This document shows positions 7,594 to 16,237 of a stretch of DNA of 35,247 nucleotides, piece by piece. Each line of letters opens with the position of its first letter. Within the stretch, counting starts at the first letter, position 1. Origin of the DNA: Peptoniphilus gorbachii (GTDB taxonomy: Bacteria; Bacillota; Clostridia; Tissierellales; Peptoniphilaceae). The stretch covers positions 1 to 35,247 of the forward strand of contig NZ_JAFBDH010000013.1 of the NCBI RefSeq assembly GCF_016908115.1, given 5' to 3'. A program made the translations under genes and the position numbers. The notes beneath the pieces are model-generated. The model was not told the DNA's origin. It did no database searches and was given only the letters and a program-made list of their open reading frames with translations.

Positions 7594-7665
7594 TTACATT
7601 ATAGTTCTAAAAAATATTCCAAAAATTAAAATTATTAAAAAGATTAAAGTAAATTTGTAGTTCAC
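7594..7665 (-). CDS. Possible 23-residue membrane peptide after surE
   Basis: A GTG start at 7665 has TTGGAG 7 bases upstream, and the ORF ends in TAA at 7594. The peptide starts MNYKFTLIF and is almost entirely Ile, Leu and Phe up to GIFFRTIM, which fits a single membrane span with a short charged end. It starts 15 bases after the surE stop and before the operon terminator. Support is the site, spacing and hydrophobic content only; chance is possible in AT-rich DNA. Confidence 0.3.
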   Translation of the reverse strand: MNYKFTLIFLIILIFGIFFRTIM

Positions 7666-7680
7666 GATTTATCTCCAAGA

Positions 7681-8427
7681 TTATTTTAAAATTTCCTTTA
7701 ACTCATTTATTAGAGTTAGGTTTGTAACATCGTATAGTAGGGGGCTTACTGTTGCATAATTTTGTCCCAGATAATAAATATCTGAGTCTTTGGCGTTGTT
7801 TTCTTTAGGGAAGCCCTTTAACTTCATATTGTAGCCTTCGCCCTCTTCTGATATGTCATAAATTGACATTACATCGGCTCCAACTTTGCAAACTTCTATG
7901 CCCTCTATATCTTCGTAGTCAAGATAAGGCACATTTATATTTAAGACTTGTAACTTTTTAAAGTCCTCAAGCTTATTAAAAACATCCATGGCAATTTTTG
8001 CTGCTGAGTCAAATTTTGAATGGCCCTTTACCCATTGAGCTGAAACTGCAATTGCTGGTATGTTAAATAAATTTGCTTCGATAGCAGCTGAAACTGTGCC
8101 TGAATAAAGGACATTTGTTGCAGTGTTGTAGCCAGAGTTTATTCCAGAAAAGCAGTAGTCAAATTTTTCGTCAAGTAAATGCACAGCTGCCCTTACGCAG
8201 TCTGCTGGTGTGCCATAAACACACAGACTTCTAACATCTTCAAGTCCTTCAAGCTTGGCATCTTGGACTATTAGCGGGCTTTTAAAAGTTATGGCGTGAG
8301 ATTTGCCAGAGTTTTCTACATTTGGTGCTGCAATTGTAATTTTGTGACCTTCAGCTATTAGTGCCTTTGCAAGGACTTCTATGCCTTCTGCATTAATTCC
8401 GTCATCATTTGTAACTAATATGTTCAA
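7681..8427 (-). CDS. surE: 5'/3'-nucleotidase SurE
   Basis: This is a 248-residue cytosolic survival protein SurE, a divalent-metal-dependent nucleoside monophosphate phosphatase. The metal-binding NDDG motif is at residues 7-10. Ser40 follows in PNVENSGKSHAIT, and Asn97 in SGINSGYNTA completes the metal site. TTG at 8427 is the start: GGGGAGGGAAAA lies directly before it, and SurE proteins begin this way, with ILVTNDDG right after the first residues. An upstream ATG at 8496 would add about 23 residues unlike the family and overlap walJ. It lies 22 bases after walJ, at the end of the walRK operon. Confidence 0.9.
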   Translation of the reverse strand: MNILVTNDDGINAEGIEVLAKALIAEGHKITIAAPNVENSGKSHAITFKSPLIVQDAKLEGLEDVRSLCVYGTPADCVRAAVHLLDEKFDYCFSGINSGYNTATNVLYSGTVSAAIEANLFNIPAIAVSAQWVKGHSKFDSAAKIAMDVFNKLEDFKKLQVLNINVPYLDYEDIEGIEVCKVGADVMSIYDISEEGEGYNMKLKGFPKENNAKDSDIYYLGQNYATVSPLLYDVTNLTLINELKEILK

Positions 8428-8449
8428 ATTTTCCCTCCCCTTAAAATTT

Positions 8450-9235
8450 TTAAAGTTCAAAAACTTCTGATGGTAAATATCTTGGTGCAACGTCAATTGT
8501 GTAGTCTACATTTTCTTCTTTGTGTTCAGATAAAAGTAGTTCATTTACTGTCTTTAGTGCAAGATCAGGTAAATTGTTGTCCGTTGATAAGTGCCCCAAG
8601 ATAATTTTTTCTTTTTTCTTTTTTAAAATCATTGATAGAACTTCTGCTGCATTTTCGTTGGAAAGATGTCCCTTAGTTGATAAGATTCTTTGTTTTGTTG
8701 GATAGGGATAGCTTCCATTTACTAGCATATCCACATCATGGTTGGATTCCAGATAAAATAGATCTGATCCATCCATTTTTTCCATGGCATCGCCATTTAC
8801 CCAGCCAGTATCTGTTAAAAGGGAAATTTTTTTGTCGCCTTTTATTACAAAACCACATCCACTTGCACAGTCGTGAAAAGTTGATATAGGCATTATATCT
8901 AAATCTTTAAAGGTGAAGCTTTTTCCATTTTCAAAGATAAAAGTATTCTTTGGGTCTAGTTTTTTAACTGTGGGAAGCATGGCATCTAGGGTCATCATGT
9001 TAGAGAAAACTTTTAGTTTGTGTCTTCTTGATAATACTCCAACTGATTTTATGTGATCAATGTGCTCGTGAGTGACAAAAATTGCGTCAATTTCATTTGC
9101 CTTAACCCCAATTTTTTCCAAGTTTTCTTCGATTTTTTTGCCCGAAAGTCCAGCATCAATTATTATTTTTGTATTTTTATATTCAATATATTGGCAGTTG
9201 CCACTAGAGCCACTTGCCAATGAGCAAAATTTCAT
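8450..9235 (-). CDS. walJ: MBL-fold metallohydrolase WalJ (YycJ)
   Basis: This is a 261-residue metallo-beta-lactamase-fold protein. It carries THEHIDH (His56, His58, Asp60, His61), the zinc-binding motif of the superfamily, then a LLTDTGW segment and a late GHLST histidine. It opens with MKFCSLASGSSGN, a signature of the YycJ/WalJ group, which are thought to be DNA-acting 5' exonucleases. ATG at 9235 is preferred to 9247 because GGAGGTT sits just before it. It follows yycI as in the classical walRKHIJ cluster, with a 47-base gap, and is followed by surE. Confidence 0.9.
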   Translation of the reverse strand: MKFCSLASGSSGNCQYIEYKNTKIIIDAGLSGKKIEENLEKIGVKANEIDAIFVTHEHIDHIKSVGVLSRRHKLKVFSNMMTLDAMLPTVKKLDPKNTFIFENGKSFTFKDLDIMPISTFHDCASGCGFVIKGDKKISLLTDTGWVNGDAMEKMDGSDLFYLESNHDVDMLVNGSYPYPTKQRILSTKGHLSNENAAEVLSMILKKKKEKIILGHLSTDNNLPDLALKTVNELLLSEHKEENVDYTIDVAPRYLPSEVFEL

Positions 9236-9282
9236 AATAACCTCCATGCTTATTCTAACACAGGCTAAATAATTTGTTAAGC

Positions 9283-10131
9283 TTAGTAATTTGAGATGAC
9301 AGTGTATTCTCCATCAGTAAATTTTACTTTCCAAGCAGGTATGGCACGACCATTTATTGCACGTGTTATGTCTTCTATATAGCCTTGGTCTTCAGGATTA
9401 AAATAAAAACAAGGGGATATTTTTTCTATAGTCTTGTTGTAATAATCTGTCTTATTTAAAAGAGTAAGAAGGGCACGGGCTGCTGGAGATAAATATATTT
9501 TTTGATCTGATTTATCTAAAACATTTAACCAAAGTCTATCCATAGACATTACACCTCTTGAGTCTATGACAAAGTTTGTGTAGGAAGATTCTACAGGTAA
9601 ATTGTCAAAAATTTTTGTGTAATTTAATATATACTTATCGCCATCTATTTTATAGTAGCTTAAATAAATATCTCTAGTGTCATATTTTTTATCCAATAAA
9701 AATTTTTTTGCAACATTTTGTGCCTCTTCAAGGCTATCAATTTTATATTTATTTTTTTTAACTCTATTTTCGTAAAAAGCCCTTCTTCCATTTACAAGAT
9801 TTATATATTCATCGTCAAGAGATATTTCAGCAAGGTCTGTGCTTGGCCTTAGGATTTTCCCCTTGCCTTTAAAATATCTCTCATTAATGTCTTCTTCTGA
9901 TGAAGTTTCAAAGGAAACTAAGACTGAAGGAAGTTTTTTTGTCCTTCTTGGTATTTTTGTGTCAAGACTAATATTTTTTTCAGCTAAAAGTTCAGTAACT
10001 TCTCTTACAAAATCTCTTCTTGTAGATTCATTTCTAAGTCTAAAATTATTGTAATTAGTGTAGAAAAATAAAATTGCGTTGGCAGCAAGAAGTGCTATTA
10101 TTAAAATTTTTTTTATTTTTTTCCAATCCAT
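9283..10131 (-). CDS. yycI: WalRK accessory regulator YycI (WalI)
   Basis: This 282-residue protein has a single N-terminal membrane anchor (about residues 7-24, after MDWKKIKK) and an extracytoplasmic domain. The start MDWKKIKKILIIALLAANA is characteristic of YycI. In Bacillus subtilis, YycI and YycH sit outside the membrane and hold back the WalK kinase through their membrane helices. It lies 5 bases after yycH, so the two are surely co-translated. Its C-terminal half (RAINGRAIPAWKVKFTDGEYTVIS) fits the YycI fold with PepSY-like features. Confidence 0.85.
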   Translation of the reverse strand: MDWKKIKKILIIALLAANAILFFYTNYNNFRLRNESTRRDFVREVTELLAEKNISLDTKIPRRTKKLPSVLVSFETSSEEDINERYFKGKGKILRPSTDLAEISLDDEYINLVNGRRAFYENRVKKNKYKIDSLEEAQNVAKKFLLDKKYDTRDIYLSYYKIDGDKYILNYTKIFDNLPVESSYTNFVIDSRGVMSMDRLWLNVLDKSDQKIYLSPAARALLTLLNKTDYYNKTIEKISPCFYFNPEDQGYIEDITRAINGRAIPAWKVKFTDGEYTVISNY

Positions 10132-10136
10132 AATAT

Positions 10137-11474
10137 CTACCTTATCATCATTAGTTTGCCAGTTTCGGTGTTAAAATAATAAAGCTTTCCCATGTAAAGC
10201 ATTTCGTAGACTAGCATTGGCTTTTCGGAGTTAACATTATTAAAACTTAAATATACTAAGTTTAAACCGTCTATAGAATTTAAAATATCCATAGTGGAAT
10301 TATTATTAAAGAGATCTTTATTTTTATTTATAATTCTGTGAATATCCTTTATATAAATTTCTTGTTTCTTGTAAATTGGATTGTCATCTTTTCTAATATA
10401 ATATTCACGATATTTTTTTACATAGTCAGAATAGACATCTATTTCTATAAAGCTGTGATCTTTTGAAGGTAGAACTAGTGGAATCTGACCATCCTTTAAG
10501 TTAAAAAAGAATCTATAACCAAGGTTTCCGTTGTAGTCTGCGGGTTCGATTTTTTCAAGATATATTCCAGAGCTTATACCAGTTTTTTGGGAAATAAATT
10601 CCACTGCCTTATCTAGGGATTTATTTAAATCTCTAGACCTTACATCAAAAAGTGACTCCAGAGAATATTCGATTATGCCATCATAGGAAAGAGAAAGATA
10701 TTCTTTCTCATAAATATAAGTATTATTTCCATCAACAGTAATTTCTCTTATGTAATCAATGGGAACCTCTAAAAATCTTTCTGCAAGAGTGGATTTTTTA
10801 TCCTCTTCCAAATTAGAAAGTCCAGAAACATAAGAAACCTCTTGAAGGGAAATATAGTTTTCGTCAGGAATATATATGTCCTTTTTAATACCATAGGCCT
10901 CGTAAAAATTAATGGCACGAAGGCCCTTATTTTTTACTTCATTTAAAATATTATCAATAGAAAAATCAACCTTTGTATCAAGCAATTTATAAAAATTTTT
11001 GCTACCAGAGATATAAATTTCTCCAAGATTAGATATATAAATGGAGTCTACACTTAGGTTTAAGTCGTTGGAATTTATGTCATCGCCAATTAAATTTACA
11101 AAAACTGATCCAGATAGGGGCGAATTAAATTTAAAGACAAGAGATTTTTGATTTTGTAAATTTAAATATTCTTCAGTATCAATTAATTTTAAATTTTCAG
11201 AATTTGCCTTTTGTAATTTTTCAGAAATATCTTCAGCAGTTAATTTCCAGTATTCACCAATATCTGTAGTCATGTAATGCTCTCTATCGCCTAAATTTGC
11301 CACAATTCTTTGAGGTGTTAAAATTTCTTCTAAAAATTCTTTTACTTCGCCAACTTTCTTTAAATCTTCATCCTCTGTGTCAAAGGAAAGCCAGAGATTT
11401 TTTGATTGAAAAACCAAGAGAAGAATTAAAAAAATTATGGCAAAAGTAGAAAAAGATCTATGAAATATCTTCAT
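10137..11474 (-). CDS. yycH: WalRK accessory regulator YycH (WalH)
   Basis: This 445-residue protein has one N-terminal membrane span (about residues 8-24, FSTFAIIFLILLLVFQS) and a large outer domain with repeated beta-strand character, as in YycH. The family acts with YycI to restrain WalK. Position between walK and yycI is the main support, as the sequence itself is poorly conserved. Two ATG codons, 11480 and 11474, are possible. The second is preferred because AGGTG lies 6 bases before it. The gene begins inside the 3' end of walK (17-base overlap), which suggests translational coupling. Confidence 0.85.
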   Translation of the reverse strand: MKIFHRSFSTFAIIFLILLLVFQSKNLWLSFDTEDEDLKKVGEVKEFLEEILTPQRIVANLGDREHYMTTDIGEYWKLTAEDISEKLQKANSENLKLIDTEEYLNLQNQKSLVFKFNSPLSGSVFVNLIGDDINSNDLNLSVDSIYISNLGEIYISGSKNFYKLLDTKVDFSIDNILNEVKNKGLRAINFYEAYGIKKDIYIPDENYISLQEVSYVSGLSNLEEDKKSTLAERFLEVPIDYIREITVDGNNTYIYEKEYLSLSYDGIIEYSLESLFDVRSRDLNKSLDKAVEFISQKTGISSGIYLEKIEPADYNGNLGYRFFFNLKDGQIPLVLPSKDHSFIEIDVYSDYVKKYREYYIRKDDNPIYKKQEIYIKDIHRIINKNKDLFNNNSTMDILNSIDGLNLVYLSFNNVNSEKPMLVYEMLYMGKLYYFNTETGKLMMIR

Positions 11475-13257
11475 CTTCATCACCTGCTTTAAAGAGTAAA
11501 GTAATGCTTGTGCCTTTGCCAAAAGTTGATTCTACTTTTAAATTTCCGCCTAGAGATTTTATCATTTCATTTGCAATAGAAAGGCCTAAACCTGTTCCTC
11601 CCATTTCTCTACTTCTTCCCTTTTCAACTCTGTAAAATCTTTCAGTAATGCGTGGAAGATCTTCTTTTGGTATTCCAATTCCATTGTCAGAAACTTTTAT
11701 CTCAACAAAGTCATCTAAATTTTTCGCAGATATAGAAATTTTTCCAAAGTCTGGAGTATACTTGCAGGCATTAGAAATAATATTTGTAAGAATTTGGTCG
11801 GCACCATTTTTGTCTGCATAGATGTCCTTAATATCCATATCAATATCTAATTCTATTTTGTGTTTTTTTTGCGTAATTAGTAGAGATTGTGATTCAATTG
11901 CCTCGTCAATAAATTCATAGGTGTCAAATCTTACAAAATGCAAATTGTCCCTATTGTAGTCAATATTTGATAAAGACAAAAGGTCTGTTACAATTCTAGA
12001 CATTCTTGAATTTTCCCTGTCAATTACCTTTAAAAATTTCTTTTGAGAAAATTTATCTAAGTCGCTATCAAGAAGGGTTTCTGTATAAGATCTAATTGTT
12101 GTAATAGGTGTTTTTAGTTCGTGACTGACATTTGCAACAAATTCCTTTCTCATAATATCAAGCATGTGTTCCTTATTTACATCTTGAAGTACAATTATTA
12201 GTCCAGAATTTATGAAGGCATCAGATTTATAAGGGGCGTACTTAATTTTATAAAAAGTATCAGAAATTTTTGTAAGCTCTTCACCCTTTAAAGTCTCTTC
12301 ATTTTTGTAATCAATATTGTAAAGGTTAATACTCTTTAAATTAATTTCACGATTAAAGTCCTTTTCTGAAATATTTAAAATTTTCTTGGCAATGGAATTT
12401 GCATGAATGAGCTTGTTATTTCTATCAATGGCTATTACACCTTCAGCCATGTAATTAAATATAGTATTTAATTTTGACTTTTCTAGATCCATTTTTTCAA
12501 TAGTTTCACGAAGTTCCTTTGTAAGGAAGTTAAACATAAGACCTAGTTCACCAATTTCGTCATGGCTTTTTACTTCAACACTTTGGTTAAAGTTTCCCTT
12601 TGCCATGGCCTTTGCCTTTTTTGTTAAATTTCTAATGGGACCTGTAATAGAATTTGCAATAAAATAACCTAAAATTGAAGTTGTAATAAGAGAAATTATT
12701 GTTGCGTAAGTGATTATTACTTTAGAATCCTCAATTACAGAATAGATAGAATTTAAATTTCTTGTCATATAAATAATTGCAAGAATTTTTCCATCGGCTG
12801 AAAAAATTGGTCTTGCAATGTGTTTTTCTACTGCCTTTTCATTTTTGTAATCTACAATTTTTTCACGGTTCTTGCCCTTTAATGCATCCATTACAAGGTT
12901 TGGCTCTATGTATTTAAAGGAGTAGGCATCTTTTGAATCTTCTTTTGAAATATTTTTTGTACTTGCAATAATTTGTGGAACTTCATCAGATGAAATAATA
13001 TAAGCAGATTCTTCACTGGAAATACCCCAGTCTTTTAGAGTTTGGTCAAGCTGGGGTAGTGTTTTATAATTATTATCTTTAAAAAAAGCTGATGTTGTAG
13101 TTGCAAGGGTGTCCATAGTTTTTTCCATAGAAGTAGTTGCGGTTTCAATTTGAACATTTTCAAGTCTATCAATTATAAAAGTAGAGGCAATAAACATGGA
13201 GATCAAAACAAGTACAACATAAATTAATATAAATCTCGATTTAATAGAGTGATTCAT
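11458..13257 (-). CDS. walK: Sensor histidine kinase WalK
   Basis: This 599-residue membrane kinase controls cell wall metabolism together with WalR. Order: membrane span about 8-28; extracellular Cache-like sensor about 30-180; second span about 183-203; HAMP about 204-256; PAS about 260-365; HisKA with FVANVSHELKTPITT, the phospho-acceptor His near residue 379; then the ATPase domain with the N box (NIISNACKYTP), DNGIGIP and GGTGLGLS. All catalytic parts are present, and the layout with both Cache and PAS is that of Bacillus and Staphylococcus WalK. Its ATG overlaps the walR stop by one base (TGATG), so the two are translationally coupled. Confidence 0.95.
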   Translation of the reverse strand: MNHSIKSRFILIYVVLVLISMFIASTFIIDRLENVQIETATTSMEKTMDTLATTTSAFFKDNNYKTLPQLDQTLKDWGISSEESAYIISSDEVPQIIASTKNISKEDSKDAYSFKYIEPNLVMDALKGKNREKIVDYKNEKAVEKHIARPIFSADGKILAIIYMTRNLNSIYSVIEDSKVIITYATIISLITTSILGYFIANSITGPIRNLTKKAKAMAKGNFNQSVEVKSHDEIGELGLMFNFLTKELRETIEKMDLEKSKLNTIFNYMAEGVIAIDRNNKLIHANSIAKKILNISEKDFNREINLKSINLYNIDYKNEETLKGEELTKISDTFYKIKYAPYKSDAFINSGLIIVLQDVNKEHMLDIMRKEFVANVSHELKTPITTIRSYTETLLDSDLDKFSQKKFLKVIDRENSRMSRIVTDLLSLSNIDYNRDNLHFVRFDTYEFIDEAIESQSLLITQKKHKIELDIDMDIKDIYADKNGADQILTNIISNACKYTPDFGKISISAKNLDDFVEIKVSDNGIGIPKEDLPRITERFYRVEKGRSREMGGTGLGLSIANEMIKSLGGNLKVESTFGKGTSITLLFKAGDEDEDIS

Positions 13258-13961
13258 CAGGATTCTCCATTATCTGATGCAAATAAATACCCAACTCCTC
13301 TTTTAGTCTTGATGTATTTAAAATCTTTATTTTCATCTTCGATTTTTTCGCGGAGTCTTCTAACAGTTACATCAACTGTTCTAATATCGCCATAATATTC
13401 ATATTCCCAAACTTCTTGAAGAAGTTCTTCCCTTGAAAAAACTATGCCAGGGTGAGAAGCTAAAAATTTTAAAAGTTCAAACTCACGAAGAGTTAGCTCG
13501 ATATTTTTTTCTCCCCTTTTAACTTGGTATTTTTCTAGGTTGATTTCAAGATCCATTGCCTTTAAAATTTTTGTGTCCTTTTCCTTTTTTTCTTGGCCAT
13601 CAGAGCGTCTTAAAACTGCCTTAACTCTAGCGAGAAGTTCTCTCATAGAAAAGGGCTTTACTACATAATCGTCTGCTCCAAGTTCAAGACCAAGGACCTT
13701 ATCAACTTCATCTTCTCTAGCTGTAAGCATAATTACAGGCACATCAGAAGATTTTCTTATTTCTCTAAGGGCTTCAAAGCCATTTAATTTTGGCATCATA
13801 ATGTCAAGTAAAATTAAATCGTAATCATTTTCACCTGCAAGTTTAATTGCACCCTTGCCATTGTCGGCAGTGTCAATTAAATAACCTTCCTTTTCAAAAT
13901 TAAATTTTATAATATCAGAAATTGCAGATTCATCATCTACTACGAGTATTTTCTCTTCCAT
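13257..13961 (-). CDS. walR: Response regulator WalR (OmpR/PhoB family)
   Basis: This 234-residue response regulator has Asp9 and Asp10 in the acidic pocket, phospho-acceptor Asp53 in LILLDIMMPKLNGFE, the conserved Thr in VIMLTARE and Lys in VVKPFSMREL. The C-terminal winged helix (about residues 130-230) carries REFELLKFLASHPG and VDVTVRRLREKIE, close to the wording seen in WalR proteins. It is phosphorylated by WalK, the next gene, and regulates peptidoglycan hydrolases and other wall genes in Firmicutes, where it is usually essential. AAAGGATG lies before the ATG. It begins 11 bases after the Lrp-type gene. Confidence 0.95.
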   Translation of the reverse strand: MEEKILVVDDESAISDIIKFNFEKEGYLIDTADNGKGAIKLAGENDYDLILLDIMMPKLNGFEALREIRKSSDVPVIMLTAREDEVDKVLGLELGADDYVVKPFSMRELLARVKAVLRRSDGQEKKEKDTKILKAMDLEINLEKYQVKRGEKNIELTLREFELLKFLASHPGIVFSREELLQEVWEYEYYGDIRTVDVTVRRLREKIEDENKDFKYIKTKRGVGYLFASDNGES

Positions 13962-13972
13962 AAAATCATCCT

Positions 13973-14458
13973 TTATTCATTATCTAATTTTGTAAAAATT
14001 TCGTCGTTTCCATTTTCAGAGTACAAAATTAATAAAGTTTTTGTGTCAAGTATTCCATCTATCTTTAAAATCATATCATAAAATCTAGTTAAATCAGAAG
14101 TATTTACAGTTTTTATTCTAAGCATAATACAATGCTCGCCAGTAACCCTGTAACATTCAAAAATTTTAAATTTATCGTCTTTTATTTCCATAATTTTTGA
14201 AATCAGTTTTTTAAAGTCATTGGTATTAACTTTTGCAAGGACATAAGTGTCAACATTGTAGCCAATTTTTTGCCAATCAACTAGAACTTCGTAGCCCTTA
14301 ATGAAACCAGAATCTTCCATTTTATATATTCTTCTATGAATGGCAGGTCTAGTAAGATTTAATTTTTTTGAAATGTCTTCGTGGCTCATCCTTCCATTTT
14401 TTCTCAAAAGTTCCAAAATTTCGATATCAATTTCATCTAAATTTTCATTTTTTCTCAT
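13973..14458 (-). CDS. Lrp/AsnC family transcriptional regulator
   Basis: This 161-residue regulator has an N-terminal winged helix-turn-helix (about 8-55: DEIDIEILELLRKNGRMSHEDI, then LTRPAIHRRI) and a C-terminal ligand-binding RAM domain (about 70-150). Lrp proteins usually form octamers and respond to amino acids. GGGGAGAA precedes the ATG. It is the first gene of the operon that continues into walR 11 bases on, an uncommon head gene for this cluster, so the regulator may itself adjust wal expression through autoregulation. Which amino acid it senses cannot be told. Confidence 0.9.
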   Translation of the reverse strand: MRKNENLDEIDIEILELLRKNGRMSHEDISKKLNLTRPAIHRRIYKMEDSGFIKGYEVLVDWQKIGYNVDTYVLAKVNTNDFKKLISKIMEIKDDKFKIFECYRVTGEHCIMLRIKTVNTSDLTRFYDMILKIDGILDTKTLLILYSENGNDEIFTKLDNE

Positions 14459-14602
14459 AAAAATTCTCCCCGTTACGAATTGTATAATTTTTAATATTAA
14501 CTTTACTTTATTTTAACATAAATTAAAAAAAATTAAATAAAATAAAACTTTTTTTAATATTAAATACTTTATTGGATAAAAATTTAAAATAGATGATAAT
14601 TC

Positions 14603-14631
14603 TTTATAGAGAGGAGAAAATAGTATATAAT
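14603..14631 (+). promoter_or_regulatory. Candidate promoter of the GNAT-dnaD-dnaI operon
   Basis: TATAAT at 14626-14631 lies about 20 bases before the start codon. A weak -35 (TTTATA at 14603-14608) is at 17 nt. The divergent Lrp operon starts from the same AT-rich 190-bp region, which holds several TTAATATTAA-like stretches. Confidence 0.35.
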
Positions 14632-14650
14632 AACTTGCAGGGAGGCTCCT

Positions 14651-15223
14651 ATGGAAAATTTTTCAACTCTCAGTTTTAGAAAAATGCAAGTAGAAGATGT
14701 TTTTACTTTTAGAAATTGGGGAAGACATGATTCAATTCTATTTTTAGAATATAATTTTCTTGAAGAGAGGGAAAAAGACATTATAGATTGGTACAAATGG
14801 AAAAGCAATAGGGCCTTTTCAGAATATTATGTAGTTCTTTTAGAAGAAAAAATTATTGGATATCTTTCTTTAAAAAATATTAACTATTTTTTAAAAAGAG
14901 GAGAACTTGGAATTGTCCTTGATCCCTCTTATATAAATAGGGGCCTTGGCAAGAAAATTTTGAAATTATTTTTAGGCTATTTAAAGAAAAGAAAATTTAA
15001 AAAGATAATTTTATTTGCCGCATCCTATAATGATAGAGCCATAAGAGTTTATAAGAGCCTTGGATTTAAGGAAAAGTATAAGTTTCTCATGCGCTTTACA
15101 AATGGAGATTATGATGAGGAAAATCCTGATTTTAAAAATCATAAATCTTCCTTTAAAATTATATTTAAGAGAACTTTTAATTACGCTATAAAAATGGAAC
15201 TAGACCTTGAAAGAGATTGGTGA
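14651..15223 (+). CDS. GNAT family N-acetyltransferase
   Basis: This 190-residue protein of the GNAT fold would move an acetyl group from acetyl-CoA to an amine. The acetyl-CoA loop is INRGLGKKIL (residues 96-104), preceded by the beta-strand LGIVLDPSY, and followed by the typical NDRAIRVYKSLGFKE. The acceptor is unknown; the family includes enzymes acting on ribosomal proteins, antibiotics and small molecules. GGGAGGCTCCT before the ATG supports the start. Only 3 bases separate it from dnaD, so it is the first gene of the primosome operon. The C-terminal 40 residues are lysine-rich and lie beyond the core domain. Confidence 0.85.
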   Translation: MENFSTLSFRKMQVEDVFTFRNWGRHDSILFLEYNFLEEREKDIIDWYKWKSNRAFSEYYVVLLEEKIIGYLSLKNINYFLKRGELGIVLDPSYINRGLGKKILKLFLGYLKKRKFKKIILFAASYNDRAIRVYKSLGFKEKYKFLMRFTNGDYDEENPDFKNHKSSFKIIFKRTFNYAIKMELDLERDW

Positions 15224-15226
15224 GAT

Positions 15227-16237
15227 ATGTTTTTACTTGAAAAAAATAAATACGACCTTGGAGAGACTTCCCTTGAAAATATTTTTATAAATGATTTTAT
15301 GCCTGGAGCCAATGGCGAATTTGTAAAAGTTTATATTTTAGGTTATAAATTTGCCAGGGAAAATAGAGAAGATATTACAAATGAAAAGCTCGCCGATTAT
15401 CTTGGAATATTGGAATCAGATGTAAATAGAGCCTGGGAATATTGGCAAAAAATGGGCATTGTTGAGATAGATAATGAAAAAGTAAAATTTATTAATTTAA
15501 AGGAACTTTACATCAATAATGTCTATAATTTGAAAGAGAAAAAGAAAAAAGAAAAGGGTTATTCAGAAATTGTAGAAAATCCAACTTATGCCAACTTACT
15601 TACAAGGGCGGAATTTTTAATGAGAGAACCTATTGCCCCAATGAAAAAAATTGACATAATAAATTGGATCACTTCTTATAATATGCCAGCAGATTTAATT
15701 GAAGAGGCATTTTTTTATACAACAGAAATTAAGGGAATTTATAATATTTCTTATGTGGAACAAGTTGTGAGAAATTGGTCAAAAGATAATATTAGAACTA
15801 TGGAAGATGTTGAAAAATCCTATATTGAACACGACCTTAAATATTATAGATATAAAAAGGTCATGAGATATATTGGCGTGGACAAAAAATTCTCTCAAGC
15901 TGATTTTAACATTATAAATTCTTGGTTTGATGAATTTAATTTTTCTAAGGATTTGATTCTTGCAGCCTGCAATAGAACATCAAAGATTTCCAAGCCAAAT
16001 GTAGGCTATGTTGATGCCATTTTAAGAAAGTGGAAGGAACTTAATATTAATTCTTTAGAAGAAATTGAAGAAAAAGATCAAAAGAAAAAAAAGAGAAAGC
16101 CAACTGCTTTTCACAATTTTAAGCAAATCACTGATAAATATTCTGAAGATGAACTTTTTGATGTGGCAATGAGAAAACAGCGTGAAGGCTTTAAAAAATT
16201 AGGTGTTAATTATGGAACTGACGGCAAAGATAAGTAA
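15227..16237 (+). CDS. DnaD-domain replication protein
   Basis: This 336-residue protein has two copies of the DnaD/DnaB-type domain (DnaB_2): the first about residues 120-205 (with YNMPADLIEEAFFYT and VEQVVRNWSKDNIRT), the second about 215-290 (FNFSKDLILAACNRTS, then VDAILRKWKELNI). The YxxxIxxxW-like end of each copy is the family's DNA-binding signature. The N-terminal hundred residues fit a winged helix. In Firmicutes DnaD-type proteins help load the replicative helicase at origins and stalled forks. It lies directly before dnaI with overlap, a common pairing. It may be called DnaD or DnaB in different systems, so no symbol is given. Confidence 0.9.
   Translation: MFLLEKNKYDLGETSLENIFINDFMPGANGEFVKVYILGYKFARENREDITNEKLADYLGILESDVNRAWEYWQKMGIVEIDNEKVKFINLKELYINNVYNLKEKKKKEKGYSEIVENPTYANLLTRAEFLMREPIAPMKKIDIINWITSYNMPADLIEEAFFYTTEIKGIYNISYVEQVVRNWSKDNIRTMEDVEKSYIEHDLKYYRYKKVMRYIGVDKKFSQADFNIINSWFDEFNFSKDLILAACNRTSKISKPNVGYVDAILRKWKELNINSLEEIEEKDQKKKKRKPTAFHNFKQITDKYSEDELFDVAMRKQREGFKKLGVNYGTDGKDK

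Noticed and set aside
8428-8496. Longer SurE start at an upstream ATG
   Set aside because: SurE proteins begin right before ILVTNDDG, the TTG at 8427 has a strong ribosome site, and the extension would overlap walJ.
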